Assembly: GCF_001411495.1 (NCBI RefSeq)
Contig: NZ_CP012983.1
Location: 744,001-808,000 of the forward strand
Source of the DNA: Burkholderia cepacia ATCC 25416
GTDB taxonomy: Bacteria; Pseudomonadota; Gammaproteobacteria; Burkholderiales; Burkholderiaceae
Direction: 5' to 3'
Length of the DNA stretch: 64,000 nucleotides
The notes beneath the pieces are model-generated. The model was not told the origin of the DNA, did no database searches, and saw only the letters and a program-made list of their open reading frames with translations. Positions 56,101 through 64,000 of the stretch are shown in pieces. Position 1 is the first letter of the stretch, and each line of letters begins with the position of its first letter. A program made the translations under genes and the position numbers.

Positions 56101-58729
56101 TCGACCATGCATGGAGCACGCTGCGCGTGGTCATCTTCACGTGCGTGCGCCGCCAGCGCGGCACCAGCCCGCTCAATACAGGCAACAGGAACGGCAGCGC
56201 GATCGTCACCAGCACGAAGGCGCTCCAGGCGAGCGATACGGGGAGCGGCAGCATCCATCCGGCCAGTAGCGCGACCAGCATGGCGGGCGCCGTGAGTGTG
56301 CGGCGCAGGTTGTCCAGCATCTTCCAGCGGCCGACCGCCGTCAACGGTTCGTGGCCGAACAGCAACCAGGGCAGGAGCTGCCAGTCGCCGCGCGCCCATC
56401 GGTGCAGGCGGCTCGCGGCGACGTCGTAGCGGGACGGCGACGCTTCGACAACCTCGATATCCGACGCCAGTCCGGCCCGCGCGAAAATACCTTCGAACAG
56501 ATCGTGACTGAGCACCGCGTTCTCCGGCACGCGACCGGCGAGCACCGCCTCGAACGCGTCGACGTCGTAGATGCCCTTGCCCGCATAGGATCCTTCGTCG
56601 AACAGATCCTGATAGACATCCGATACGGCTGACACGTAAGGATCGATGCCGTGCGCGCTCGACGACACGCGCTGGAACAGCGAACCCTCGTCGCCGCTCG
56701 CGAGCGAGGACGTGACGCGCGGCTGAAGGACGCCGTAGCCGCCGACGATGCGCCGGCTCGCCGAATCGAATACCGGCCGGTTGAGCGGATGCGCCATCTT
56801 GCCGACCAGGCGGCGCACGGTATCGCGCAGCAACCGCGTATCGGCATCGAGCGTGATCACGTAGCGCACGTCCGGCGGCACGTGCGGCGTCCGGCCGGCC
56901 GCCGCGATGAACGTCGTGTCCGATGCGCCGCGCAGCAATCGATTCAGCTCGTGCAGCTTGCCGCGCTTGCGCTCCCAGCCCATCCAGCACCGTTCGCCGT
57001 CGTTCCATACGCGCTTGCGGTGCAGCAGCAGGAAGCGCTCGCCTTCGCCCGGCGCAGCCGGATAAAGGCGATTCAACCGGTCGATGCCCTCCGTCGCGGA
57101 TGCCAGCAACCTGTCGTCGCTGTCGGCGTGTGGCGTGGACGCGTCCATCCAGTCGGAGAGCAAAGCGAAGTAAAGCGCGCCGTTGGGGCTCGCCAGATGA
57201 TGAATTTCCAGTTGCTCGATCTGCTCGCCGAGCACAGCTTCCGTTGTCAGCAGCACCGGCACGGCGACCATCGTGCGCAGGTCCGGCGGAATGCCGTCGA
57301 GCAATGCGAGGCCGGGCAGGATCTTCGCGCCGACATCGCGCATCACGCCGCGATTGACGAGCGCGACCGCGGCATCCAGCGCGGGTAGCAGGCCGGCGAC
57401 GCCGAGCCAGATCAGCCAGTGACCGGGCGGTTCGACACGCGTGAGCCACGCCAGCATGCCCGCCAGCAGCAGCGCGACGATCAGCCCGATCCGGCCGAGA
57501 TAACCGCCGAGACCGGCGTGGCGTGTCAGGCGCCGCAGCCACAACGCGACGGGCGGCCGATAGCCGATCTCCGCTTCGAGCGCGGCGCGGCCGTTCGCCA
57601 GCAGGTAGTAACCGGGATCCGTCTCGGCGGCCGGCCCGCAGCCTGCACCCTGCGCCGCCGCATCGGCGACGACGCGGCGGGCAATCTCGAGCTCGCTGAC
57701 GGGTGCGCCGCGGGCCAGCGCTTCAACCGCGTCGCGATACAGGTTGCGCGTGGGGAAATCCATCTCCGCGAAGCCTGGGTGGCTGCGCAGTACCTGATCG
57801 ACCAGGCTGATGCGCTCGAACAGATCGGTCCAGTCCACCTCCGAAATCAGCCGCATGCTGGTGATCACGTTGCGCACGGTCAGGCTGGCGGCGCCCTGCT
57901 GATGGTTGACGGACGCGACAATCTGGTCCGGCGTCGCGCCGCGCGCCGCCAGGTGCCGATGCAGCCACGCCAGTGCCGGCGCGACGGCCGGATCGGGATC
58001 GTGCAGCCGCTGAATCAGCTGCACCGCGAACGCATCGTGCAATACGGCCTGCTCGTAATTGGCGACGAGCGGCTCCGCCGCGACCCGCGCCTGGCCGCCC
58101 TCGCCGAGCAGGCGATCCGCGAGCGCGTCGGCGTCGAGTCTCGCGCGCCGGTCGTCGATGATCTGATCCGCGAGCCGTCGCAGGTTCTCGATCAGCACGA
58201 TCCGCAGCGTGATCGCCACCGCCCACAGTTCGCCGATCGTCAACGGTTCCACGGCCTGATAGGCAAGCATGAAACGACATAGCGCATCGGGATCGAAACG
58301 GCTGTCGGTATGGGCGACGAAGGCCCAGTTGATCTCGAACACGCGCGGATAACCGGCGAACGGGCCGTTGCCGAGTTTGGGCAGTTGCCGGTAATAACGC
58401 GGGGAGAGATCATCCCGGATCTGCCGCACCTGTTCCGCGACAAGATAGTAGTTGTCGAGCAACCACTCCGCCGCAGGCGTGATTTCTTCGCCGCGTGCGT
58501 CTGCGGCCGCCGTGTTCCGGTAGGCCTTCAGCAGATGATCCGCGTTGTCCTTCAGCCGCGTGGCGAGCGACGGGCCCGCTGCCACACCGGGCAGCACCTT
58601 CTGCGCGCGAGCCAGGCTGCCCGCATGCTGCGCCAGTCGCTCCTCGCCGAAGAACTCCTCGCGAATCGGCCGGGCATTGCTCCATGGCGATGTCCGGCGT
58701 CGCGACACACGCGCAACGTGAATCTTCAA
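50102..58729 (-). CDS. ndvB: Cyclic beta-1,2-glucan synthase (NdvB/ChvB type)
   Basis: The 2875-residue protein has the full architecture of the family. An N-terminal cytoplasmic region (LDNYYLVAEQVRQIRDDL) is followed by a membrane cluster near residues 410-460. A glycosyltransferase 84 domain (VITLDADTRLLRDTVRRL near 630; GDWQLLPWLLFG) and further membrane helices (about 830-1000) come next. A glycoamylase-like region (FGWLGTLDAVARLEATLATM, about 1060-1500) is followed by glycoside-hydrolase-94-type domains to the end, with GTGDWNDGMNRVGEAGRGES near 2545. It polymerises UDP-glucose on itself, trims and cyclises the chain, giving periplasmic glucans for osmotic adaptation. The TTG start at 58729 is supported by a GGGAGGAAG ribosome site 8 bases upstream. 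Confidence 0.95.
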   Translation of the reverse strand: MKIHVARVSRRRTSPWSNARPIREEFFGEERLAQHAGSLARAQKVLPGVAAGPSLATRLKDNADHLLKAYRNTAAADARGEEITPAAEWLLDNYYLVAEQVRQIRDDLSPRYYRQLPKLGNGPFAGYPRVFEINWAFVAHTDSRFDPDALCRFMLAYQAVEPLTIGELWAVAITLRIVLIENLRRLADQIIDDRRARLDADALADRLLGEGGQARVAAEPLVANYEQAVLHDAFAVQLIQRLHDPDPAVAPALAWLHRHLAARGATPDQIVASVNHQQGAASLTVRNVITSMRLISEVDWTDLFERISLVDQVLRSHPGFAEMDFPTRNLYRDAVEALARGAPVSELEIARRVVADAAAQGAGCGPAAETDPGYYLLANGRAALEAEIGYRPPVALWLRRLTRHAGLGGYLGRIGLIVALLLAGMLAWLTRVEPPGHWLIWLGVAGLLPALDAAVALVNRGVMRDVGAKILPGLALLDGIPPDLRTMVAVPVLLTTEAVLGEQIEQLEIHHLASPNGALYFALLSDWMDASTPHADSDDRLLASATEGIDRLNRLYPAAPGEGERFLLLHRKRVWNDGERCWMGWERKRGKLHELNRLLRGASDTTFIAAAGRTPHVPPDVRYVITLDADTRLLRDTVRRLVGKMAHPLNRPVFDSASRRIVGGYGVLQPRVTSSLASGDEGSLFQRVSSSAHGIDPYVSAVSDVYQDLFDEGSYAGKGIYDVDAFEAVLAGRVPENAVLSHDLFEGIFARAGLASDIEVVEASPSRYDVAASRLHRWARGDWQLLPWLLFGHEPLTAVGRWKMLDNLRRTLTAPAMLVALLAGWMLPLPVSLAWSAFVLVTIALPFLLPVLSGLVPRWRRTHVKMTTRSVLHAWSMELRFALTRFGLSIVMLPQQAWSMGDAIARTLFRVAISRRHLLEWTTAAAAGARDRRTLAPTYLQMRGGVTLALLVAAASLMAGWRFDRHTGWLAVPFVLVWLAAPAIAYWLSRAPRSAGELPVAPHDARQLRRDARRTWRYFETFVTADDQMLPLDNFQEDPKPVVAHRTSPTNIGLYLLSAVSAREFGWLGTLDAVARLEATLATMRLMSRHRGHFYNWYDTRDLRPLEPRYVSSVDSGNLAGHLIALGNACRAWANQPAGVGRQAAYEGIGDTLALLRGAVCREGDARTALHGEFERAATELEETLAAQTGEGGAPDGRAAPEWSAITILAATVADVARALMDEVGRVRGGDVDDVLFWAQALEHAVQGHGRDATRTPDEADVLNKRLQVLADTALQMAYAMEFGFLLDPVRNLLSIGYAVADGRLDPGNYDLLASEARLASFVAIAKGDVPARHWFRLGRLATPIGHGAALISWSGSMFEYLMPSLVMRAPDSSLLARTNHLVVRRQIAYGDGLHLPWGMSESAYNTRDIELTYQYSSFGVPELGLKRDLDQNLVVAPYATALAAMVAPDAAARNFERLRAAGACGRFGFYEALDYTPARVPEGMPVAIVRAFMAHHQGMSIVSIANALLGGRIRAFFHGEPAVRATELLLQERVPGRVAAGRPRIDASPAGRMHGVDAGVARRLLSADDPAPVTHLLSNGRYAVMLTAAGSGYSRRDDLAVTRWREDATRDDWGSYLYLRDAESGEVWSATWQPTGVVPDSYEVTFTEDRAEFVRRDGTLTTSLEVVVSAEDDAEVRRVSVANTGSRPRVIEFTSYAEIVLAPPAADHAHPAFSKLFIETEYVPVSGAILATRRKRAPNEAEVWAAHLAVTSGETVGAEEFDTDRLRVIGRGRSVRLPLALTEQRALGACEGAVLDAAFTLRQRLRIEPGAKASIVYWTIVADSRAQLLDLVDKHRDGESFARAAMLAWTQAQVQLRHSAVSLDEAALFQQLAGYMLYSDASMRPGSAALLRHAAAVSAAGGVGASPLWTHGVSGDLPILLVRIDDIEHIAMVRQLIRAHEYWRMKRLEVDLVIINERAASYVQDLQAALEGLVRTRQPPDEAGRGSIFVLREDLMAAAARALFPAVARAVLAARNGRLVDQLRRLAGSPLPTRPDPARAPLPPPTIAPPKGAQAGAGLEYFNGIGGFARGGREYVVILQPGQCTPMPWVNVVANPLCGFLTSAEGGGYTWVTNSREHPLTPWSNDPVTDPPSEVFYIRDDETGVRWGPQAASIGDDAPGATAFVASHGQGYSRFAHSAADVAVELLQFVPLADPVKISRLTLRNLSDRTRRLSVATYAEWALGASRSVAAPHTASEIDQPTGALFARNDWSQVYRGRVAFADLCGLQTSWSADRREFIGRNGVLSDPAGFPGRAGASPLSGRVGAGLDPCAALQTTVDLEPGGSVEIVLLLGEGADAATARQLIAHYRQADLDTIFAAVTAFWDEMLGAVQVETPDRAMDLMLNRWLLYQTLSCRIWARAGFYQASGAYGFRDQLQDGMALAAVRPALTREHLLRAAARQFPEGDMQHWWLPESGSGVRTRISDDRVWLAHAVAHYVDVSGDRAILDVSIPFIDGRPLAADEQDAFFIPRISETSASLFEHCVRGLESCLAHFGEHDLPLIGTGDWNDGMNRVGEAGRGESVWLGWFLHATLTAFAPLAAARGSADLAARWSTRAAALRDALADAGWDGAWYRRGYFDDGTPLGSAGNAECSIDAIAQSWSVLSRAADPMRAAQAMDALEAQLIRRDDGLALLFAPPFDRSSVDPGYIKGYPPGIRENGGQYTHAATWSVLAFAQMGDGDRAANLFALLNPVNRSRTRSGANRYRVEPYVVAADVYSVAPHVGRGGWTWYTGSAGWLYRAGVEGVLGLRWHGDILSIQPCIPLSWPGFRATLRHGASHYDIVVENPGGASGGVSRLVVDGVRLAAGEAAVRLVDDGRRHSVVVTLGAAQAVFQ

Positions 58730-58791
58730 GGCGCTTCCTCCCCCATCGCCGCACCATCCGCAGCGGCTTCATGCCCGGCACACCCGGGCCG

Positions 58792-59244
58792 TCAGGCCGC
58801 TTCCGACAGCGATTTCGCGATGGGTTCGCACCGCAACGCTCCGTGCTGCGCGGATCGGACGGCTGCGTTCTCGCACGCCAGCGACACGAAGGCATCGCGA
58901 GTCGTATGCAGCGCGTTCGCCGTCCGATCGATGTCGTGCACGATGCGCTTTGGCAAGCACAGCTCGATGCGCACCGAACTCGACGTCATCCGGCTCAGGT
59001 CCAGATCGATGAACCGCCAGATCCCGTCCCCGGCATCAACTTCCGACGCCTGCAATACCGACATGTCCGTGGTCGGTGGCGGAACGAGACGCGCGGAGCG
59101 GTCGTAGCGGGCCATGACCCGTTGCTCGGCGGCCGCTTGCAGCTCGCCATACGAGTCGCCCTCCACACCGACCTCGGGGAAATCCGGAAGCGCGCCGCGA
59201 TAGCGGGGCTGCCCATGCTGCGTGATGTAGATCGGATATTTCAT
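58792..59244 (-). CDS. HicB-like protein
   Basis: The 150-residue product begins MKYPIYITQHGQPRYRGALPDFPEVGVEGDSYGEL, the partial RNase-H-like fold of HicB antitoxins (FPEV-xx-xGDSY). Its C-terminal part (VRIELCLPKRIVHDIDRTANALHTTRDAFVSLACENA) resembles a ribbon-helix-helix DNA-binding domain. No HicA toxin is adjacent. The ATG at 59244 follows GGGAGCGG. It lies 62 bases upstream of the glucan synthase on the same strand, so it may be its leader gene or regulator. Confidence 0.75.
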   Translation of the reverse strand: MKYPIYITQHGQPRYRGALPDFPEVGVEGDSYGELQAAAEQRVMARYDRSARLVPPPTTDMSVLQASEVDAGDGIWRFIDLDLSRMTSSSVRIELCLPKRIVHDIDRTANALHTTRDAFVSLACENAAVRSAQHGALRCEPIAKSLSEAA

Positions 59245-59421
59245 GAACCGCTCCCGGCTGAAGAACGTGACGAACGTCATCGTGCATCGCGCAGGCTCGT
59301 CGAGTCGGTACGCTGAAGAACAGTCTCCGGGAAGCGTTTCGTGGTGCGCTGCACGTCGTTCACACACCGGATCGCCCGATATTTCGCTATCCGGTCACGC
59401 AAGCGCAGCGCGCGCGATCGA

Positions 59422-59437
59422 GGTACGGCACCGTACC
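59422..59437. promoter_or_regulatory. Perfect GTACGG palindromic box upstream of slipin gene
   Basis: GGTACGGCACCGTACC has perfect 7-base arms around CA. It lies 134 bases upstream of the slipin start; the divergent HicB-like gene starts 178 bases away on the other side. Confidence 0.7.
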
Positions 59438-59571
59438 GATCGGCATGGCGATAGGGCGCACGCTCGCATCAGGGCTTCTGCCCCTGTTGCCAGAACGCCC
59501 AAGACGACCCGAGATGCAGTGCGCCTCATCGCTCATGCGCCAGGTTGTCGTCACCGAAACGGAGCGTCACC

Positions 59572-60444
59572 ATGAATCCCATCACACTCGTGTTATCTGC
59601 CGCGTTCGTCCTCGCGGCATTCGCCATCGGCGCGTGGGGCCACCTGTATCTTGCGGCCCCCCTTTTCATCGTCGCGGTCCTGATCGCACTGTCCGTGCGG
59701 GTCGCCAACGTCTGGGAGAAGTTCGTGATCCTGCGGATTGGCAAGCTGCAAAGCGTCAAGGGTGCCGGTTTTTTCATGATCATTCCAATCCTGGACAATG
59801 TTGTCGCGATCATCGACGAACGCATTCAAACCACCGCCTTCAACGCCGAACAAGCGCTGACCAAGGACACCGTGCCCGTCAACGTCGACGCCGTGATTTT
59901 CTGGCACGTCCATGACGCGCAGAAAGCCGCGCTCGCCATCACCGACTACCGGCAAGCAATCGACCGCGTTGCGCAAACCTCGCTGCGGGAAATGATCGGG
60001 GCATCGATGCTGGCTGCCTTGTTGTCGGATCGCAAGGCGGCCGACATGCACCTGCGCGACGAGATCGGCAGAAAGACCGTGGATTGGGGCGTGACCGTCC
60101 GCTCGGTCGAGACCCGCGATGTTGCGATCCCAGTCGCGCTGCAGGATTCGATGTCGCGCCAGGCGCAAGCCGAGCGCGAAAAGCAGGCACGGGTGATCCT
60201 CGGCTCGGCGGAGGCCGAGATCGCGACCAAGTTCGTCGAAGCGGCGCAGGTCTACGAAAATCATCCAGGTGCGCTTCAGTTGCGAGCGATGAACATCATC
60301 TACGAAACGACGAAGGAACGCGGCGCGACGATCCTGATCCCCAGTGCGATGGTTGACAGCCTGAATCCCGTGCTCGCGCTTGCGATTGCCGGGTATGACG
60401 CGGCGGGCGCCGCGCCGGCGCCTGCGCTCAAGACAGCAGCGTGA
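59572..60444 (+). CDS. SPFH/stomatin-type membrane protein (slipin)
   Basis: The 290-residue product has two N-terminal membrane helices (about 5-45) and an SPFH domain (KFVILRIGKLQSVKGAGFFMIIPILDNVVAIIDERIQTTAF). A charged coiled-coil region (SRQAQAEREKQARVILGSAEAEI) follows, and a C-terminal tail. It should form rings in the inner membrane and organise lipids or proteases. No NfeD partner is adjacent. The ATG at 59572 follows CGGAGCG. Confidence 0.93.
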   Translation: MNPITLVLSAAFVLAAFAIGAWGHLYLAAPLFIVAVLIALSVRVANVWEKFVILRIGKLQSVKGAGFFMIIPILDNVVAIIDERIQTTAFNAEQALTKDTVPVNVDAVIFWHVHDAQKAALAITDYRQAIDRVAQTSLREMIGASMLAALLSDRKAADMHLRDEIGRKTVDWGVTVRSVETRDVAIPVALQDSMSRQAQAEREKQARVILGSAEAEIATKFVEAAQVYENHPGALQLRAMNIIYETTKERGATILIPSAMVDSLNPVLALAIAGYDAAGAAPAPALKTAA

Positions 60445-61399
60445 TCGCTAGCTCGTATTCACTCCCCCGCGACGCCTTGCGCAGATCGCCCGAACATTGC
60501 TAGAGCGGGGGGTAACCCCACACGATTTGATGATGAGACTGTTGCGAATACTCCACCGTGGGCAGGAGGCGGAAATTGCTTCATCACATTACAACGCGGG
60601 GTTGGTCGCGGCAGGGGTGAGTCCCCCTCTCATTCGAGGTCGGCCGTGGATCCTCACATAGCATCGATTGATGACCGCCATGAACATATCGTTGCAAGAA
60701 GATAGTGGCCGCGTTCACCTCACAAAGGCTGATCGTCGAATAGCAACTGGTTCGTCACCGAGACGATGCCGTTGACGCGCCAGGCGACTGTTGCTACGAA
60801 ATTCGCCTCGTTCGCGTCGGCAACCGAGCCGACAAGCGTTGCGATGACGGTGCATCACCTTGCGGGCGACCCACACGCCCTTTTCCGCGCCTTCATTTCT
60901 TGTTACTCGTTGGTTGGATGGTATGTCTGTAGCCCGCTGGCTTGAAAAACAGACAGCAACCATTTGATTTTAAACAAATATTTAGAGGCGGCGGGGCGCA
61001 ACCCCGCATGCAGTCCAGATCGCTCTAACCGGAAAATTGCACGGAGATCAAGAGTACCCCTAACACCGAGTTTTGCGAATATTTCGCGATGCCCGAAAAT
61101 CGCACGGATTATCGAATCAAATTCGATGCCCATGGCCGCGGCACGGCCATCATGGAATCAGCATGACTTTTTTGCGGTCCGCGACGTCCTGGATGACCTT
61201 AAACCTGTCCAGCTCGCGCATCGTCATCGTGATCCGTTCCAGCCATCGCAGCCTCCGGCGCTGGATTCCCAGCGGCCGATCAGCTTACGATGGGTCGAAA
61301 AGCGGACATTTCAATCTAGCCACTACACAATCAAAAAATGATCATCAGCATTATGTAAAATTTGAAGAACACCCGTCCAAACATGTTTTTTCGAGACGC
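60445..61399. other. Gene-poor stretch with relics
   Basis: About 950 bases with lower GC in its right half. The only readable fragment is the BON-domain relic at 60720-60870. A 25-codon ORF at 61089-61166 (MPENRTDYRIKFDAHGRGTA) reads well but is too short to call. No IS ends were seen. Confidence 0.5.
60720..60870 (-). pseudogene. BON-domain relic
   Basis: The minus strand reads TVIATLVGSVADANEANFVA then TVAWRVNGIVSVTNQLLFDD before TGA. This is the C-terminal part of a BON (OsmY-type) domain, where GVxSVxNxL is the hallmark. An upstream TGA in frame and the loss of the rest show it is a fragment. Confidence 0.55.
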
Positions 61400-61745
61400 A
61401 AACAGATCAGCATCGCTCCGAATGCCCAGTTTCGAAAAGCCGATTGCATTTGCGCGCTAATCGTGCTCGGGCTGCGGGAGAACTTGGACGCGATGTCGGA
61501 CACCGACACGTCGGCGAGATATCAGCGCAGCATCCCTGTTCGCCACCTTCGTATTGGTCACGCGCGGGTTGGGCGTGGCACTTGAGTCCATTTGCGCGGC
61601 CAGTTCCGCGCTGAAGCAAGGAAAGCCCTCTGCCACAACGCGGACCGCATGCGTCAGCTTGCCGGGATCCTCGCTCTTGCCGAAGAAGCCCGGCGCCCCA
61701 GCGGGCATTGTCATTTGCGCCGTTGCCCCCGGGCGAGACCATCAT
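61400..61745 (-). pseudogene. LuxR/RcsB-type response-regulator relic
   Basis: Two frames carry parts of a NarL/RcsB-type regulator. KSEDPGKLTHAVRVVAEGFPCFS is the end of the receiver and its linker, with the conserved lysine. YLADVSVSDIASKFSRSPST followed by ISAQMQSAFRNW is the C-terminal LuxR helix-turn-helix. A frameshift lies near 61550, and the phosphoacceptor half is gone. It probably once controlled the adjoining RND efflux genes. Confidence 0.65.
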
Positions 61746-61763
61746 CGCCCGGAGCGCACATGT

Positions 61764-64000
61764 CTACGAAGTCACGCTGGCGCTGGGTTCGAGCGCAGAG
61801 TGGCTTTCCTCTGCCCCGGGCTGGATCTTGAACCAGATCGAGTACATAGCTGGCAGAAACACCAACGTCAGTATCGTTCCGGCGAAAGTTCCTCCGATCA
61901 GCGTATAAGCCAGCGTGCCCCAGAACACGGAATGGGTCAGCGGAATGAACGCAAGCATCGCGGCAACCGCAGTCAGGATCACGGGCCTCGAGCGCTGCAG
62001 GGTGGCCTCCACTACCGCATCGAACGGCGCCATGCCCGCACGCGTGTTCTCTTCGATCTGGCCGATCAGGATCAGCGTGTTGCGCATCAGGATGCCGGAG
62101 AGCGCAATGAGCCCCACCAATGCGTTGATGCCGAAGGGCTGATTGAACAGCAGGAGTGTCGGCACCACGCCGATCAAACCCAGCGGACTGGTCGCGAACA
62201 CCATCATGGTCGCGGCAATCGAGCGCGTCTGGAAAATGATGATGAGCAGCGTCAGCGCAATCATGATCGGGAACAGCGGCGCGAGCGCATTGGTCGCCTT
62301 GTTGGCCTCCTCGATGGAGCCGGCCTCCTCGATCCGGTAGCCGCCCGGCAGCTTCGCGATGATGGGCTGCAATTGCGCGAGCATCGCGGTCGACACGTCG
62401 GGCGGTTGCAATCCTTCGGCGATATCGCCACGCACGGTAATCGTCGGCGTTCGATCGCGACGGCGCAGGATCGGATCCTCCATGCGGATGTCGACCTTGC
62501 CGACCTGCGAGAGCGGCACCCGCTGCCCTGCGTTACCGATCAGCGTGAATCCCTCGATCCGTTGCGGGTCGAGCCGGGTGTCTCCCGCCGAACGCGCGAC
62601 CAGCTCCACCGAACGAATGTCCTCGCGCACGTGCGTGACGGGAATTCCGGTCAGCAGGAATTGCAGTTGCTGCGCGACCGAGCTGGACGTCAGCCCGAAC
62701 GACCCGAGACGATTTTGATCGAGCGTGAAATGCACGGTGGGAACACGCGGCCCCCAGTCGGCGTTCACCGTTCGCATCATCGGGCTGGCCTTCATGGTCC
62801 GCTCGACCTGCGCGGCGATGGTGCGCAACGTCCCCGCGTCCGGGCCCATGACCCTGAACGCAACGGGGTAAGGCGAGTAAGGGCCGAACACCAGCTGCGT
62901 GACGCGAACCTGCGCCCCGGGCACCAATCCTTCGGCGACGACCTTGCGCAGACGGAATTTGAGCGCTTCCCGCTGGTGCTCATCGCTCGTGCGGATCACG
63001 ATCTTCGAGAAGGACGAATCCGGCAACTCCGGAGACATGGCCAGATAAAAGCGCGGCGCGCCCTGCCCGATGTATGAGGTCACGATCTGCGCTTCCGGCT
63101 GCTTCGCGAGCCACGCCTCGACCTTTTCCGTTGCCGACGCGGTCTGCTCGATCGACGTCCCATAGGGCATCTGCACTTCGACGAGCACTTCCGGGCGATC
63201 GGACGTCGGGAAGAACTGCTTCTTCACCAGTCCCATGCCCATCACGGCAACCACGAACGATGCCACCACGATCCCGGCGACCATCCACTTGCGTCCGATC
63301 ACGCGTCCGAGGAAACGGCGAAAGCGCTGGTAGCTCCGCGTGTTGTAGATCGCTTCGTGGCCGCCTTCGATCACGGCAATGTCGGGTAACAGCTTGACGC
63401 CGAGGTACGGTGTGAAGACGACGGCCACGACCCACGACGTGATCAGCGCGATGCCGACGATCCAGAACATGTTGCTCGTGTATTCGCCGGCCGTCGAGCG
63501 CGCGAAGCCGTTCGGCATGAAGCCGACCGCCGTGACCAGCGTGCCCGACAGCATCGGCGCGGCCGTATGGCTCCACGCGTAAGCCGACGCCTGGACGCGG
63601 TTGTAGCCCTCCTCCATTTTCACGACCATCATTTCGATGGCGATGATCGCGTCGTCGACGAGCAGGCCCAGCGCGAGAATCAGCGAACCGAGCGTGATGC
63701 GGTCGAAGCTCTTGCCCGTGGCGGCCATCACGACGAAGACCCCCGCGAGCGTCAGCGGCACTGCCGCCGACACGACGATGCCGACGCGCCATCCCATGCT
63801 CGCGAAGCTCACGACCATCACCACGAGCAGCGCGACGAAGAACTTGACCATGAATTCGTCGACGGCCGAATGGATATTGACGGCCTGGTCGGTCACCTTC
63901 GTGAGGCTCATGCCCAGCGGCATCCCGGCATTGATCGATGCGACCTCCGCGTCGAGCGCGTTGCCGAGGTTGAGCCCGTTCCAGCCGTCCCGCATCACGA
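61764..64000 (-). CDS. RND efflux permease, N-terminus beyond right edge
   Basis: The frame is open from the right edge to a stop at 61764, about 745 residues, the C-terminal three quarters of an AcrB-type pump. Visible are transmembrane segments, the loop LILALGLLVDDAIIAIEMMV with the proton-relay aspartates, and a periplasmic porter region. The second transmembrane half has SGILMRNTLILIGQIEEN, RSRPVILTAVAAMLAFIPL and GTLAYTLIGGTFAGTILTLVFLPA. It should drive drug or solvent export with proton influx. The periplasmic adaptor and outer-membrane partner would lie beyond the edge. The terminal residues are polar and end PSASVTS. Confidence 0.93.
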   Translation of the reverse strand, partial: VMRDGWNGLNLGNALDAEVASINAGMPLGMSLTKVTDQAVNIHSAVDEFMVKFFVALLVVMVVSFASMGWRVGIVVSAAVPLTLAGVFVVMAATGKSFDRITLGSLILALGLLVDDAIIAIEMMVVKMEEGYNRVQASAYAWSHTAAPMLSGTLVTAVGFMPNGFARSTAGEYTSNMFWIVGIALITSWVVAVVFTPYLGVKLLPDIAVIEGGHEAIYNTRSYQRFRRFLGRVIGRKWMVAGIVVASFVVAVMGMGLVKKQFFPTSDRPEVLVEVQMPYGTSIEQTASATEKVEAWLAKQPEAQIVTSYIGQGAPRFYLAMSPELPDSSFSKIVIRTSDEHQREALKFRLRKVVAEGLVPGAQVRVTQLVFGPYSPYPVAFRVMGPDAGTLRTIAAQVERTMKASPMMRTVNADWGPRVPTVHFTLDQNRLGSFGLTSSSVAQQLQFLLTGIPVTHVREDIRSVELVARSAGDTRLDPQRIEGFTLIGNAGQRVPLSQVGKVDIRMEDPILRRRDRTPTITVRGDIAEGLQPPDVSTAMLAQLQPIIAKLPGGYRIEEAGSIEEANKATNALAPLFPIMIALTLLIIIFQTRSIAATMMVFATSPLGLIGVVPTLLLFNQPFGINALVGLIALSGILMRNTLILIGQIEENTRAGMAPFDAVVEATLQRSRPVILTAVAAMLAFIPLTHSVFWGTLAYTLIGGTFAGTILTLVFLPAMYSIWFKIQPGAEESHSALEPSASVTS

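Noticed and set aside
53048..56269. A 1073-codon plus-strand frame within the glucan synthase
   Set aside because: It is antisense to well-conserved enzyme domains and shows only Arg/His/Gln-rich shadow composition.

Overview
The window looks like a secondary (accessory) replicon of a Burkholderia species, probably Burkholderia cepacia complex. The base is high GC with strongly GC3-biased genes. Gene content is Burkholderia-like: a urea-carboxylase-type guanidine pathway, small stress genes, and a locus resembling the low-oxygen-activated (lxa) locus I recall from B. cenocepacia. That assignment is from memory and composition, not from a search.

Layout. 1-1.4 kb: a left-truncated radical SAM gene (minus strand) with a small overlapping ORF upstream. 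1.6-4.0 kb: a small ORF and an L-phenylalanine oxidase-type flavoenzyme. 4.4-15.3 kb: a complete guanidine uptake and nitrogen-assimilation cluster, with two divergent guanidine-I (ykkC) riboswitches. One riboswitch drives the periplasmic binding protein; the other drives two carboxyguanidine deiminase subunits, a biotin-dependent carboxylase, allophanate hydrolase, permease and ATPase. 15.4-19.9 kb: a LysR relic, then a heat-shock cluster of three Hsp20 genes with divergent RpoH-like promoters and several small ORFs. 20.0-21.6 kb: an integrase relic followed by a small HTH regulator and a Fic protein, each preceded by the same palindromic operator. 22.3-25.4 kb: a histidine kinase, a hotdog-fold protein and an unusual response regulator. 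26.2-29.1 kb: a lone Tn3-family transposase.

29.7-60.4 kb is a stress island. It holds small membrane and secreted proteins (DUF1003, SYLF, PRC-barrel, DUF3309, DUF3096, CsbD, glycine-zipper lipoproteins), transketolase, a CPA1 antiporter, a desaturase, three Crp/Fnr-type regulators (one fused to an N-terminal Cro-type HTH), a 2875-residue cyclic beta-1,2-glucan synthase, a HicB-like protein and a slipin. A recurrent palindrome close to GGTACGG-NN-CCGTACC precedes many of its transcription units, and I did not see it elsewhere in the window; it is a candidate common regulatory box. The island is also decaying: several genes carry frameshifts or in-frame stops. The right end holds BON and response-regulator relics and the C-terminal three quarters of an RND efflux permease that runs off the window.
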